Origin: Nephrocerus scutellatus
Taxonomy: Eukaryota > Arthropoda > Insecta > Diptera > Pipunculidae
DNA length: 64,000 bases
Direction of reading: 5' to 3'
NCBI GenBank assembly: GCA_947095585.1
Contig: OX352763.1
Location: 118,926,787-118,990,786 of the forward strand
Shown: positions 24,240 through 36,659 of the stretch, piece after piece
Position numbering within the stretch: the stretch's first letter is position 1
Layout: each line of letters starts with the position of its first letter
The notes under the pieces: generated by a model
Database searches by the model: none
What the model saw: the letters and a program-made list of their open reading frames with translations, nothing else
What the model was told of the DNA's origin: nothing
Program-made: the position numbers and the translations under genes

Positions 24240-26670
24240 CGGCCTCTTGACTTAGATTTCTTCAACTGAAACGTGAGTTTCTTCGATATAATTTGGACAT
24301 ACTGGGAGTGAGTGAAGTAAGATGGTTCGACGCGGGAGTATACCAATCCCCAACGTGTAACACTGTGCTACTCTACTCCGGCAAACCTTCCGGCAGTCCC
24401 CGTGAATCTGGAGTGGGTCTGCTGCTAACGCTGCTAACAACACGCAGAAGCCTAATTTCCTGGCACCCACATGGTGATAGGATCTTATCGGCAAGATTTC
24501 GAACTAAAGTACGGCGGGTCACGAATCCCTCGACTGAGGATGATAAGAACAACTTCTACAATCAGCTAAGCGCTATATTCAACGCAACGCCGAACGGAGA
24601 TATCGTCATCGTGATGGGGGACTTGAATGACAAGGTAGACAACGACAATGAAGGACTCAAACATGTGATTGGGAATCACGACCTCGGCGAACGAAATGAC
24701 AACGGTGAAAGATTTCTTGATTTCTGCAACACCAACCACATTGTCATAGGAGGCATAAGACCTGCCATAAAGTCAGCTGGGTGTCAACTGACAGGCAATC
24801 ATCATCCAACCAAATCGACCATTTGGCATCAGCCGACGTTTTAGGAGCTGTCTATTAGACGTCCGAAACAGACAAGGAACCGACATGGGTATGGTACGTG
24901 ATCATCACCTTATGGTAGCTACTGTCCAGTTACGTACTGCATCAGTTCAAAGAATCCGCAATATCACCCGAATGCCTAGGTATAACATCGAACGTCTAAA
25001 GAGCACCTCTGTACGCCAACAATTAAGGGATCATTTATCGCAAGGAGTAGAGGCAGCTCACTGCCGACAACCATCCAAGAACATTGGAAAGCTGTGAAAA
25101 ATGTTTTCATATCTAGAGCAGAAAGTATTGTTGGTAGAAGCCAGGCAAGTCACAGCACGTGGCTTACCAAGGATACCTGGAGCCGGATTGAAGAACGTAA
25201 GCTACTTAAGGCGATCACAAAAGAGCTGACAGGTAGTTTCGCTCTAGCCAACATCCGGTGAAGGACCTAGATGGTGCCGTACTCGTTTCAGATGAGGATC
25301 AGCTCAAGCGATGGAAGGAGCATTTTTCTACGGTCCTTAACCGTGTATTCGCCAACGATATGCACCCAAATCAAACGGAGCTGTCAGAAATACAATTTCC
25401 CAGAATCGCACCTCAACTCCCAGTAAAGATGAGATCGCTACCGCGATCGACGCACTAAAGACCAACAAGTTTGCAAAGATCTTGAAGATACACTCGACGC
25501 CGAACAAGCAGGTACTGGATCCTCCTGTGTCGACCACATCAACACTATGCGTCTCATTATTGAATAGTGCGTTGAATTCCGGTCACCTCTACACCTGCTG
25601 TTCATCGATTTTGAGAAGGCGTTTGACAGTTTCAACAGACAGTTTATCTGGCTCGCCTTGCTCAGGAGAGGTATACCCGATAAACTAATAGCTATAATTA
25701 AAGCAACCTATAATGGCTCTAAATGTCATGTGCTCCATAGAGGAAAGCTGTCAGAGGAATTCGAGATCCCAAGTGGGGTACGACAAGGTTGCATTCTATC
25801 ACCGATACTTTTTTTGTTGGTGATTAGCGATGTACTTCGCGCAGCTTTATCTACTGGAAACAGAGGAATTCGTTGGACTTTTACATCTCAACTGAAACAT
25901 CTGGACTATGCTGACGACGTTTGTTTACTCCCACACAGGATTAAGAAGCTGCACCAAATAACAACAAATGTGGAAAGGGAGGCAAATGTTGCGGGTTTGA
26001 AGATTAATACTGCCAAAGCCAAAACCATCAACCTCGGCACTAACTCAGTAACTCAAGTTAGCATTGCTGGACAGCCGGTAGAGAGAGTAGAGAGTTTCCA
26101 ATATCAATAGGACATTGTCAACCGAATCGGCAAAGCAAAATCGGTGTTTGGAATGATGTCCATGATATGGCGAAGCAATGCGATCAGCTTAAACACCAAG
26201 CTGCGACTGTTCCGCTCAAATGTTGAATCTGTGCTGTGTTCTATGGGTGCACTTCACTTGGAAGGTGACCGCTACTATCACAAAAAGAATACAAACGTTC
26301 GTAAATAGGTTCCTACGGAACATCTTAAGGGTTTTCAGGCCTAAACGTATCTCTAACGAACATCTTTACCAGAGAACGGGTCACGAACCAGTAGGCACAA
26401 CCATCCAACGACGGAAGTGGCAATGGATTGGTCATACACTCCAAAAAGGCGACAGTTCCATAGCAAACTATGCAATGCAATGGAACTCGTTCTCTCAGGA
26501 TGGTAGAAGAACGGGTCGTCCGAGAAATACATGGCGCAGAACAGTTGAGGAGGAGGCACGGCAATTGGGGAAGAGTTGGAGAGAGCTGAAGCTCATTGCC
26601 AGCAACCGCACGCGATGGCGCGTAAGCGTAGTAGAGGCCCTAGGACCCACAAGGGGATACAGGACATAAA
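24240..26670 (+). pseudogene. RTE-type retrotransposon: endonuclease and reverse transcriptase
   Basis: This is the longest non-LTR element in the window. The apurinic-like endonuclease is at 24293-24844 ('DILGVSEVRWFD', 'VIVMGDLNDKVD', 'GERFLDFCNTNHI'). It is followed by a linker with frameshifts. The RT core then stays open from about 25598 to 26110, with 'LFIDFEKAFDSF' (motif A), 'PSGVRQGCILSPILFLL' (motif B) and 'LDYADDVCLL' (catalytic YADD intact). After a stop at 26108-26110 the C-terminal tail continues at 26220-26669 with 'RRKWQWIGHTL' and 'GRRTGRPRNTWRR'. The endonuclease N-terminus is missing. Although broken, this copy keeps the catalytic Asp residues. The tRNA-like sequence lies about 100 bases upstream on the same strand. 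Confidence 0.8.
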
Positions 26671-26679
26671 GAAAACAAA

Positions 26680-28200
26680 AGAACCTTTATTAATGTATGG
26701 ATCTTGCATCAAAGAAACTGATGCATCAACAATAAGCTTCGTTGGAACGACCACATATTCGCCATCGCTTATAATGCTGCGAAAAGTTTAGGATTCCCAA
26801 AACGGTGCAAGATATACTTCACTCCCTTAGACCTGGCTACTATTTACAAGGCATATATCCGCCCTAAACTTCAATTAAAAATAATTTTCCTCTTAGAACC
26901 AATATCTACATACTCCAGTTCATCCAGAATGCGTAGGTCATGCGCCTCTGTGTATCTTTGATCAATATATTCACAATATTCCTAAATAGATATCGGAGTA
27001 CCTTTGCAAAATTTATTTTTTTTTTTAATTTTTAATCCCATTGGGTTTCGAAAAAGAACGAAATTCACGATATGTCACTTTTAATTTCCTGTAATTGACC
27101 AGATTGTTCCAAAACTTTCCACACATTCGTTATCCTTTTTATATGGCGAGGGGAAGGAAAGAGCAATAAAATAAATCAAGAAAATCATCACAAAAGGGGG
27201 TTAACTCCTCAATTCAAGAGAGACCTTTCCGTGTGACATTCGGTGGTCCTTAGGAGGTCGTAAATTCTGAAATGCAAATCACAATCTGTTCTTGACGTCA
27301 GCTTTTAGAGGACAATGACATTCAGCCTCTGTACTCGTACACTTCCTTCACGCCATACTCAAAGTCAAATCAAGACAAGGAAAACGAGTGTTGCCTTCCC
27401 TTCCTTGCCTTTCACGTATCACGTTTCAGGTTTCACATCGATTAAAGTCTTCCCTGGACAGCCGAATGAGTTTTATCTTCGACTACCACCGAGTTAGTGA
27501 GAAGGAACATTTTTTTTGTCGTTTTGCGAAATTCAAGAAATTTTAAACAAGATACCCGCTCTTCCCTTATTTCTCGTTTTTTCGTGTCTCTGTGTGTCTC
27601 CTGCTTCAGTAGAATGAATTTTGATTACAGCAATGTCTTAAGTCAGCCCTAGCAAAGCAGCACCTAACCCGAGGGAATATTTATCATCAGTAATTAAAAC
27701 GAGGTCGTTCTGATGGAAATGGTGGAGGGGAGGGCATTAATATGGAATATCATTTCTATTCCCATGATCCCCTTTTTGTCGGCATTGTATTTCGCTTTAA
27801 TGTTTTGCGCCTAATGAGGATATTTATACGGGAAACGGCTCATAGGCAGAGCTGAATTTTATTGTTAGGAACGCTTGGCGTATAATAAAAATTTCATTCG
27901 CTGCGAGCGGCAATAAATTTGGTTCTCCAGTTTTTGCACTGCACTGCAATGCAGCAAAGTTTCGCGCTTGATTTATGGGCGCATTGTATTGCAGCGATTT
28001 TTTTAAATTAAGTCTTAATGGGTCGTAAGTCATAACGAGAATGAAGTATCTGTATTTGTCTCTGAATGTGACATATTTCAGAGGCATTGTTCTTCTTGAA
28101 TGCAACTGGCAGAATGTGAAGATGACTTGGACATAATGAGAACAGAAGAGCAAGTAAAGTGATTTAATTGAATGCAGAGTAAGATTTGAGGTCAATCGGT
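26680..28200. other. No gene seen
   Basis: No recognisable coding or mobile sequence. A 123-codon minus-strand open frame (27824-28195) matches nothing I know and I do not call it. Confidence 0.4.
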
Positions 28201-28204
28201 TACC

Positions 28205-28345
28205 GCTTTGTCATCATTTTATCTGACTCTACAACCGGAGTCCGGTCCTAGCAGGAAGCTAAAAATCTCACCACCAGTCCTGATTTCGAGTCGATGTCAC
28301 ACATTCTGGTTCTTGCCTACGCCTTCCAGTTTGAATTCATGGAGA
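28205..28345 (-). mobile_element. RTE 3' end fragment, minus strand
   Basis: On the minus strand it reads 'gacatcgactcgaaatcagg', then 'actggtggtgagattttt' and 'ggaccggactccggttgtag', ending 'agtcagataaaatgatga'. This is the last ~100 bases of the RTE subfamily at 37-38.6 kb, with scattered substitutions. Confidence 0.7.
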
Positions 28346-28349
28346 AGAT

Positions 28350-29090
28350 CTATCTCACAGGCTGGTTTCTAAAGCCGGTGAACTTTTTTCATATCTTCTG
28401 AGCTCTTTATATTCTTCCTTGCGTGTTTGCTTGAGATTGTGGCATTACTCGCGGTATGCTACATTCTTACGTTCAGTCACTAGTTGACATTGGGACCGGG
28501 CTCGGGACGACTGGCTCAATGATGATCTTGTTCCCGATGTTCTTCGATCTTTAGCACGTTTGCCTAAGATGGAGTCAATAGTACTGCTATAGTATATTAT
28601 ATAACGAGCGAGGAAAGTGGACGTTATCGTGCGATTTAGAAGCTTGAAGCATGAGGCGGTAGCCGAGTGCGGCAATTTAACGAGCATCATAAGCACTTTT
28701 CAGCGAGTAATGTACGCTATTTGTCACACGACCAAAACAATTTCTCTGCTAAAATGCTAATTTAAAATTACTGTGGGAGCGTGTGTTCGCCGAGACTGCA
28801 GTAAATTACAAGAGTACTTTCTATGTTAACACACTAGTGTGGATAATACCTACTTTCGAGGGTAGGTTATAGCGTTCACTTCACTTTCACTTTCGTCTAT
28901 GGTCGTGTGAAAATAGTATATTTAATCATCCGGTGTCATAAAGGTGTTTCCGCTTGTCTTCTAAGTTCGACATCTTAGCCGCATGACTTAATCTCCTTTC
29001 ACATTAAGGGAGTGTCCTATCGCATGACCGTATCGTAGTTTTTAGTCACTTAATTACGTAGGAGAACAGTGTTGACTCAAATATGATTCG
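28350..29090. other. No gene seen
   Basis: No supported gene or repeat. It ends at the target duplication of the foldback-like element. Confidence 0.4.
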
Positions 29091-29096
29091 CGGATG

Positions 29097-29337
29097 CAGT
29101 ATTACGATAACCGGCCGATTCCAGTAGCACAATTTCACTAGACACAATTCCACTGGCACAATTCAACTTGGTACAATTCCTATTAGACACAATTCCACTT
29201 GACACAATTCCACTGGGCACAATTCCACTTGGCACAATTTAACTTTTTGATAATCAAACGCATTTAAGGTGGTAAGTCACGCGCGCGAATTACAAGTGGA
29301 ATTGTGTCTAGTGGAATTGGCCTAGAATCAGTATTAC
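29097..29337. mobile_element. Foldback-like element with tandem 15-bp units and 9-bp flanking repeat
   Basis: Seven or so tandem units close to 'cacaattccacttgg' (14-16 bp each) run from 29128 to about 29240. Two inverted units close the element at 29293-29319. The ends form an imperfect inverted repeat: ggcc(g/a)attcca(g/c)tag, then cacaatt(t/c)cact. The 9-mer CAGTATTAC flanks it at 29097-29105 and 29329-29337. Drosophila FB elements are known for tandem-repeat inverted ends and 9-bp target duplications. The outermost 6-7 bases between the 9-mer and GGCC do not match each other, so exact ends are uncertain. There is no ORF. Confidence 0.55.
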
Positions 29338-29384
29338 ATATCGGATCCCTTGAATTACTCGCATATATCAACTTTCCAATTTTG

Positions 29385-29572
29385 TTACTGAATTTTGTTA
29401 AGCTACTACCCAAGAGAATTATAGTGAAATACAATTGTTGTTGTAATATTTTTTTGTGTGCATTTAAAAGTTGTCCAGTATAAAATTTGGATAAATTTTT
29501 ACTGTCTTTTAATTAAAGTTATTATTTGTAAATTAATAAACCTGTGTTAAATTTCGTAACAATATGCACAAC
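29385..29572 (+). mobile_element. Solo LTR-like 3' part
   Basis: 'ttaattaaagttattatttg', then 'taaattaataaacctgtgtt', ending 'aaatttcgtaacaatatg', resembles the last part of the LTR family at 21.2 and 23.6 kb, including the AATAAA-like signal and the 'gtaacaata' end. The 5' end is unclear. A mariner remnant starts 10 bases later. Confidence 0.4.
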
Positions 29573-29582
29573 GATCTCATAC

Positions 29583-30240
29583 GAGGGTGGTTTGATAAGA
29601 CAGCGACTTTTTAAATTTCCCGCGCAGTAACTTTAAATGCAACATTGCCATCTACTAATAGACTACTGTCAAATTTTGAGCAATCTGCGTTATTTAGTTT
29701 CTGTTTGGCAGCAATCAGAACGAGTTTTTGCGCCGTTTCGTAACCGTGGACGAAACATGAATCCATGACAACACACTAGAGACCAAGGAACAATCAAGAC
29801 AGTGGTTTTCTCCGGGTGAACGTGCACCAAAGGTGGGTATGTCGGCCAAAAAGGTCATGGCCACGGTTTTTTGCGAAGCACGAGGTGTCAATCACATCGA
29901 TTACATTGAAAAGAATAGACAGATCATCGGAGAATATTATTCAGAGCTTTTGGACAGATTCTATATATATATTTGAAGCAGAAACGACCACATTTGGCGA
30001 AAAAAAAGTTTTGATTCATCAAGATAATGCACGGGTGCACACGTGTGTAGTCACCACACCATGGCAAATATCCATAAATTGGGCTACGAACTGCTACCCA
30101 TCCACATCCAGCATATTCTCCAGATTTAACCCCCCTGCGACTATTTCTTGTTTCTAAAGAAGTGACTGGACGGTAAGAAATTTGGGTCTAACGAAGAGGT
30201 CATCACTGAAACAAACGCCTATTTTGAGGGCCTCATGTAA
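29583..30240 (+). pseudogene. Broken mariner transposase
   Basis: A 5' terminal repeat 'cgagggtggtttgataag' follows a TA. The first third of the transposase is deleted, and coding resumes at 'FVTVDET' followed by a stop where the 45-kb mariner has Trp. Further blocks in shifting frames are 'KVMATVFCEARGVNHIDYIE', 'YYSELLDRF', 'KLGYELLP', 'PPCDYFLF' and 'GSNEEVITETNAYFEGL'. The second catalytic region is frameshifted. No 3' terminal repeat is seen, and repeat family A sequence follows. Confidence 0.8.
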
Positions 30241-30269
30241 ATTCTTTAATAGGAGATACATATGTGTTT

Positions 30270-30600
30270 AAAATTTGAAGAAAATCGGGCTAATTTTAAA
30301 AAATTTATATGGACATCCCTTGGGCCTCCAAAATTTTTACAAAAAATTTTGATATTCAGTGGGTTTAAAATTTGAAGAAAATCGAGCTAATTTTGAAAAA
30401 ATTTACATGGGCACAAAATTTTAATAGAAAATGCTGTATCCGGAAATAAACATGTGTGCAAATTTTAAAAAAATTGGACTTTGGGAAGTGTGTTAAAAAT
30501 TGATCACAAGATTTCACGACAAACAGACATACAAACAGACAGACAGACAGACAAACAAACGGGCCCGCGACTTTAATATAGAGAAATTTATAAAAAAAAA
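30270..30600 (-). repeat. Repeat family A, copy 3, with a local duplication
   Basis: 30450-30515 is the reverse complement of the 5' part of family A ('cacttcc', 'ttgatcacaagat'). Before it, 'tttgaagaaaatcg(g/a)gctaa' followed by 'tttt(a/g)aaaaa' occurs twice, about 92 bases apart. After it comes an ACAG/ACAA run. Confidence 0.55.
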
Positions 30601-30609
30601 AAATGAACA

Positions 30610-31580
30610 CACGCTGGACTAAATGTATCGAGCTTAAAGACTATGTTTAGAAATAAAACCATTTTTTGCCGTAAAAATTAAAAACCAATTTTTGTCTTGA
30701 AAATGGTAAGCAAGACTGAAATATTCGCATAAATCTATGTATTACAATTGTACATAAATAAAAGTCTATAATTAAGCTACCAGATTAAATGAGAAATTTA
30801 TAAAAAGACTTAAAAATTAATAATAATCAAAATTAATAGTAATACATATTTTCATTTAAAAACCAATAGTTGCGTTTCATTTATTATTTACACACAAGTA
30901 GTTGATTTACTTAATCGTATTGTACTGATGCACTGCGCTGTTTTTAAGTCTCTCGTCATACTGGCGAGAAACTCAGCAAACAATGAATCGCACTCAGCCT
31001 CAAATTCTTAATTGAGCGTTATTTACTACACTTAAGTGCTTGATTGTAGAAGAGAAGCCAGAAACGCAGGATATTCATTTCAATCCAAGTTCCAATCCCA
31101 AGATAAGCTAAAGCAGATGTAGTTGAGTGAAAATGAGCTTAAACTCACTCAAATGTTAGGAAATTTATCTTCGGTTATGGGATATTTCATGGGAAATATT
31201 TTTCTCTTCTGTAACACAACTTCCAATGGTTGCATAGATCAAAGCAACCAAATGTGTGGCATATCTTTAGGCATGAAACTCATTACCGTGATGAGTTTTA
31301 AGGCATAGTTTGCGACGGATGGTGCGCACGCATAATTCGCCATTCACGCTCTGCTTAGGTTTGTGTATGAAGTAAGGCTGACTATGAAGGTCTTTTACTT
31401 TGTTTGCTCCTCTTTTGTACAAAAATGCAATGCCACTTGGGAGTGTTGGTCTCAAATGATCGCTTGAATAAGTAGTAAGCAGGTTTTTTATATTTTTTAT
31501 ATTTGAGATAATAATACTGGAAATGAAATCAAAACGATGGAATGGCATTCATTAGAAGATCGAAACGATATTGAGAAAGT
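30610..31580. other. No gene seen
   Basis: AT-rich, no supported ORF or repeat. Confidence 0.4.
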
Positions 31581-31584
31581 GCCG

Positions 31585-31815
31585 CTAGTCTAGTAGATAT
31601 CGAAAAAGCCTTCGACACGGTATGAAACGACGCGCTAATTAACGAAATTATTGAGTTTCCATATCATTTAATCAAAATGATTATATCAGTGATACAAAAA
31701 GAAAGAACGAAATTTGTGTAAACAGAAATACGCGACACATAAGATATTCCATATCGCTAACGGTCTGCCACAGGGTACAGTAACGGCACCAATCCTAATC
31801 AACATGCAAGGTGGG
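31585..31815 (+). pseudogene. Jockey-like RT fragment
   Basis: 'SLVDIEKAFDTV', then a stop, then 'NDALINEIIEF', and after a frameshift 'IANGLPQGTVTAPILIN'. These are RT motifs A and B of a jockey-like non-LTR element. Nothing upstream or downstream continues it. Confidence 0.65.
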
Positions 31816-31910
31816 GAAAAAGTAATGTCATAATTTTTGCAAATGGCTTCAATGTCATTGTGCTTTCACATTATCTTATAGACAGATAGAGAATTAGTTG
31901 ACAACAAGCA

Positions 31911-31990
31911 ATGGAGCGATACACACATGAAGAACGCGGAGTTATTGTAACTGCTATTTTTTTTCGTTTCTAACAAAATGGCAGACAATT
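31911..31990 (+). pseudogene. Possible Tc1/mariner-type transposase N-terminus
   Basis: An ATG at 31911 opens 'MERYTHEERGVIVTAIFF', which resembles the first helix of Tc1/mariner-superfamily transposases. It is preceded by 'ggtggggaaaaagtaatgtc', plausible for a terminal repeat. It breaks down within 25 codons, so the identification is weak. Confidence 0.3.
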
Positions 31991-32299
31991 CGCATTATGA
32001 CATTACTCACACAACGAAGTGTACAACCCATTTGAATTGCGAAACCCATTCATTTTTGTGAAGTGAAGCTGCAAACACAAGCCAGCGACACTAATCTGAT
32101 CCGAGCTCTATCCGATCGTCTACTGCTAGCTGCACACCGGTTTTCGCCATAAAGCTGATCATAACTATTCCCGTCAGTCATTCCCCTCTTTCGAGAGAGC
32201 CTCTCACTTGCTACCTAGCCTAGTAGTAGCCTAGTGAACCTGCAGCGGAAGCCGGCAAAACTACACTACTCCAAACGTCTTCCATGTGAGGTACGTCCG

Positions 32300-34610
32300 T
32301 TAGGTTAGGTTAAGGTGACTGTCAGTAAAACCGACACAATTAGACCAGTAATGGTCCATTGTGATACCACACGGATCAGGATCAATTCCTCCCTCCACCT
32401 ACTCGATGAATCAATTAGAACTTCGTATGAAGCGTAGGAGACTACCAATGTCAATGTTGATGAGATCATTAGTCTCGTTGTAGAAGAAAGCTCCCATATG
32501 GAGTTTACGTTTTTGGGAGAGGGCTGGACAAGTACAGAGAAGATGGACGATGGTCTCCTCCTCTTCCTCTTCCATGCAGCTTCTGCAGAAGTCATTCGAG
32601 AAGACTTCAAGTCTTGCTGGCATGCACCAAATAGCACCGATGTGCGACCTTTTTTCATCAAACACTTGAAACGTTTCGGATCCAGCTTGGGTCAGTTCTG
32701 TTTTGTCGCTATGCAAGTTGTACCGTTTTAACACCTACAGTTAGTTTTTGCATTAGCATCCCGCTTAAACAAGAGTTTGCATGTAGCGATTGGTATGCCT
32801 ATGGAACCATATTCAGTTAAGAAGGGTAGTGTAGTTCCTTGCTTGGCGAGTTCGTCAGCCATACAGTTACCCGGAATATATCTGTGCCCCGGCACAGGTG
32901 GATATTGAACTGCTCTGCCATCTCTACAAGAGATGATCGGCAGTTAAGGGCTAGAATTGAATTTATGTAGACTGATTCTAGAGATTTTAGTGCAGCTTGG
33001 CTATCCGAGAATATTCGGATATCCTTTGAGGATATGACGTTTCTCTTTAGCCAAGACAAGGCTTCACGGATCCTCATAATTTTAGGTTGGAAATCACTAC
33101 AGTGATTACTGATTAGCAAGACGGAACGAGGGGCTAAGCGCCTTCGTCCCAGAATGATCTGAAGGCGAAGGTGACCTGGAAGTTTTTGTAGAAATGGAGT
33201 TGCGTGGTGTAGTCTATGTTGTCTGGGATCCTGATTAAACTCAGGATAGAGAAGTGACCGATTTCATTTCTAGTCCACTGGGTGATAGCATTAAGGCGAA
33301 TAGCCGAACTAGCAGCTAGTTGCCTGCTGTAAATGTCGAGTGGTGTATGGTCGAACAGAATGTCCAATGCGGCGGAGGGGGTTGTAAGAAGTACTCCGCG
33401 CATGCATAGACTAGCATTACTTTCTTATTTAATGCACTCTACCATACAGTCACACCGTATAGAAGAGTGGGTCTAACTACCGCTGTATTATATAGCCAAT
33501 GAGTTATATGGGATTGAAGACCCCATCTGCTACCAACGGCTTTTTTGCATGAGAAGAGTGCCACTGTAGCTTTACGAACTCTTTCTTCTATGTTAGGTTT
33601 TCAGCTTAGCTTTCTGTCCAAAATAAGACCCAAATACTTGGCTTTATCAGAGAGAGAGTTAAGCTTATACCTTTTATAGAATGAAACCAGGAAATATAAA
33701 GTTCCACTTATAAACACAATAAGCAGAACTTTATATTTCCTGGTGAATAGGACAAGCTCAGTTTTGTGAGGATTTCTCCCTAAACCACGGCGGCCCAGCA
33801 AGTTAGCTTGGTGAGAGCATTTTGCAGAAGTTCCTTTGAGGTATTCGGGTATTTTCCTGAGACGGCAATAACAACGTCATCCGCATAAGCGATTACTCTG
33901 CAGCCCTTACCTCTTAGGCATACCAGCAGCTCATTCACCGCTAAGTTCTATAGGGGGGACGGGACTCCACGTTGTGGGGTTCCTCTGCAGACAGATCTTC
34001 TGACGACACGGCTAGTTTTGAATTAATAATCCTACTTGCGAGCAGAAGATACATCATTTCGCCAAGCAAGTCGTCCACCCTCAAAGTCGACAGTGCATCC
34101 AAAATCGCAGATGAGTTGACGTTGTTAAAAGCGCCTTCAATGTCTACCATTGTGCACTCCTTGTGGTACAGGGAATGTTCAATAGAACGTACCAGTGTGT
34201 GCAGAGCTGTATCTACGGACTTGCCTTTACAATACGCGTGTTCATCTGTGGACAGAAGTCTTTTGCCAATGCGTGTGCGTACGTGGATATCGATCAATCT
34301 TTCCAGTGTCTTTAACTGGAATGATGAAAGACTGATTGGTCTGAGATCCTTTAGCCTAACATGCGAGTATTTCCCGGCTTTGGGTATGCAAAGCACCTTC
34401 ACTTCTCTCCATTAAACTGGAATATGGACCATATCGAGACAACTCCTTAGAATTGTTTCTAGCAAAGGAAGGATAATGTCCGAAGTCCTTTGCAGTTCGG
34501 CTGGAATTATGCCGTCAGGTCCTGCAGATTTGTATGGTTTGAAGCTTTGTAGCGCCCAAAGCAGTTTCTCCTTATTTATCAGATCATTTAAGCTAACATA
34601 GTCGGTAGTT
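32300..34610 (-). pseudogene. LOA/I-like retrotransposon, 5'-truncated, RT to 3' end
   Basis: Minus-strand order: an RT start with 'YKSAGPDGIIPAELQ', then 'DLRPISLSSFQLKTLERLID' and 'TMVDIEGAFNNVNSSA' (motif A) at about 34.1-34.3 kb. Next are 'RVIAYADDVVIAVSG' (catalytic YADD) at about 33.9 kb, a linker with 'TTPSAALDILFDHTPLD' at 33.3 kb and RNase H text 'IRIFSDSQAALKSLE' at 32.9-33.1 kb. A Cys/His C-terminus 'CRSCMEEEEEETIVHLLCTC' lies at 32.5 kb. The motif B region is frameshifted. The 3' end finishes in 'ccttaacctaacctaa', a CCTAA-like tail. Same family as 43.55-44.84 kb and 6.27-7.67 kb. Confidence 0.8.
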
Positions 34611-34619
34611 ATTAATTAT

Positions 34620-36150
34620 TACTTACAGTAGTCTTAGAAACATTTTGTTGTTTCGGTAAATAAATGGATTCTTAAACGAAAATAACAAAACATCACATCC
34701 CAGCACCGCAACCAAATTGAGCTCATAAACAAACAAAAAAATTACATGAGCTGAGGTGCAGTTTGTCCCGCATACATGAAGTTAATTGCAAGGCCCGAAA
34801 GCGGACCATTCATTCACACGTCGTCCGCTGCTGAAAGTAAATTCCTTCGTTTTTTTTTTGTTCTTCGAATAAAAATGCAATAAAATCCAATTAAAGGCAA
34901 AATAAACACGTGTGACGTGAACGTTAACAAATTAAGTGCCCTGACGTGGAATTAGTGTCATTCAGTTAATGTTTATGTAGTGTATCTGTTTACAAGATCA
35001 AGTATCTTGATACAGAGATACTTGGAGAGTAAGAGCACAAAAACAGCGCTGTTGTGTGCGTTGTACTATTACTACGTGCAGATGGAATTATTGGATTAAA
35101 ATTTCGATTTAATTAACACAGTTACACCGTAAGTTCAAGTGTCCACATCTATAGATACTTATACTCGTATGTATTTCGTATCTACGAGCATTTAGAAAAC
35201 ATTTCAAATATTCCAACTTCCAATTAAATGATGAACTTTATATGATTCTCAATTGCAAAGTGCACTGAATCACTTGTCGAACAGTTCGCCGCCGCCCCTT
35301 TTTTACGTGCCGCACGCTAAACTGTAATCGATGCAGCAGCGATAGGGTTAGGTGCAGTTTGTCACTCGCTCCGATACCAATTTGCCTGCTTTACAGCTCA
35401 AGGATTATTTGGGTGAAGATAGCGCCAAAGCTCAGCGGCGCTGGTAGCTCACACACTCACAGTAGTTGCTCCGACGTGCAACTTTTTGTCAAACTGATTA
35501 TATGCGTATGTGCCTGTATCTGCTCTGGGGGAGATACTCTCAATTGACTCTATCGCCAGAAGTAATTATTGAGTGCAGCAAAGTGGAAGATTACACAGAC
35601 CCAGTTGGTTTTTTGTGCGACGGCTATTAACATGTGGCTAACACAATAATTACTATTGCTTCACATTTTTCTCTATTAGCATTTTTAGGTTACGTCAAGT
35701 CAACTAATGCATTTTTAATTAATTGTGTCGCCAAGCGACCGTCATTTTATGAATTGAGTGAGTGAGTTAGAGAGTGTTGGCGAGACGTGAGTAGAAGCGC
35801 GATATTACGAGATGAGATCATTTCTACACACCAACAGACGTAGAGTTGTGTCAACTTTTGATAAGAAAAAGCGCAATTCGTGAGCGAATACCTCACGCAC
35901 AAGAGATAAGGAATTTGTTTGATGTCTTAACCGTCTGTGGTTCTTACAAAAAGTTAATCGATCAATTGATCTTTAAATGCAATATCTCGCCTTTAAGTAA
36001 TTACTTGCTTATACTAAGCAAGTACATGCCGTGCATAGCAAATGTGCCTTTAGTGATAAACAAAACCAGCCGCAATGTGTCTCATAAGCGTTCAATGCAA
36101 CTTCTAGTCTCGTCCCGCTGTCGTAATAAATAAACAAACATTAACACATG
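34620..36150. other. No gene seen
   Basis: Looks like single-copy sequence, with no match to other parts of the window. The longest open frame is 95 codons (35846-36133, plus) and unrecognised. It could include a non-coding exon or regulatory DNA of the long gene, but nothing proves it. Confidence 0.4.
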
Positions 36151-36659
36151 CATAGTATACAGGGTGTACCAGTTTATTTATGTGTCAAACACTTAAACGG
36201 TTGATTCCTTGGTCAATTACGAGAATAAATCGAATGGGCCGGAGTAATCAGGGATCATTTCACTGGTCCTCACATAGTACCTTAAACAATACCTACATAG
36301 AGGTCTTACGCTTATGGGCCGATTCTATGTTCATGAATTTTTTTTTGTACTTATAAGCCATCTATGGTGTAGTTTAGCAGTCAGCTATCAGCAGAGTAGG
36401 GTGAATAACACAGAATGCTTTAGAAATGCATGTGGCCGCAACTATCTCTGACTGGTGGAAGTGCGATAAAACCTCCACGTGGTGGCCTCCAGTACAGGAA
36501 AAGCGAAATGATCGGGCTAGTCCCTTCAAAGTAAGGTTGGCGCGAGGCCAATAACCTCACCCGAAAAAAAACCATATTACGAAACCCAAAATCAGTCTCG
36601 GATACACTGATGAGCGACGACGACCACGGCAACGAAAAGGGCTAAACGATTTAAGCATT

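Noticed and set aside
27824..28195. 123-codon minus-strand open frame
   Set aside because: No family resemblance and no codon or composition contrast with the flanks.
29128..29240. CRISPR-like array of short repeats
   Set aside because: Units are contiguous with no spacers and the context is eukaryotic; better explained as foldback-element repeats.
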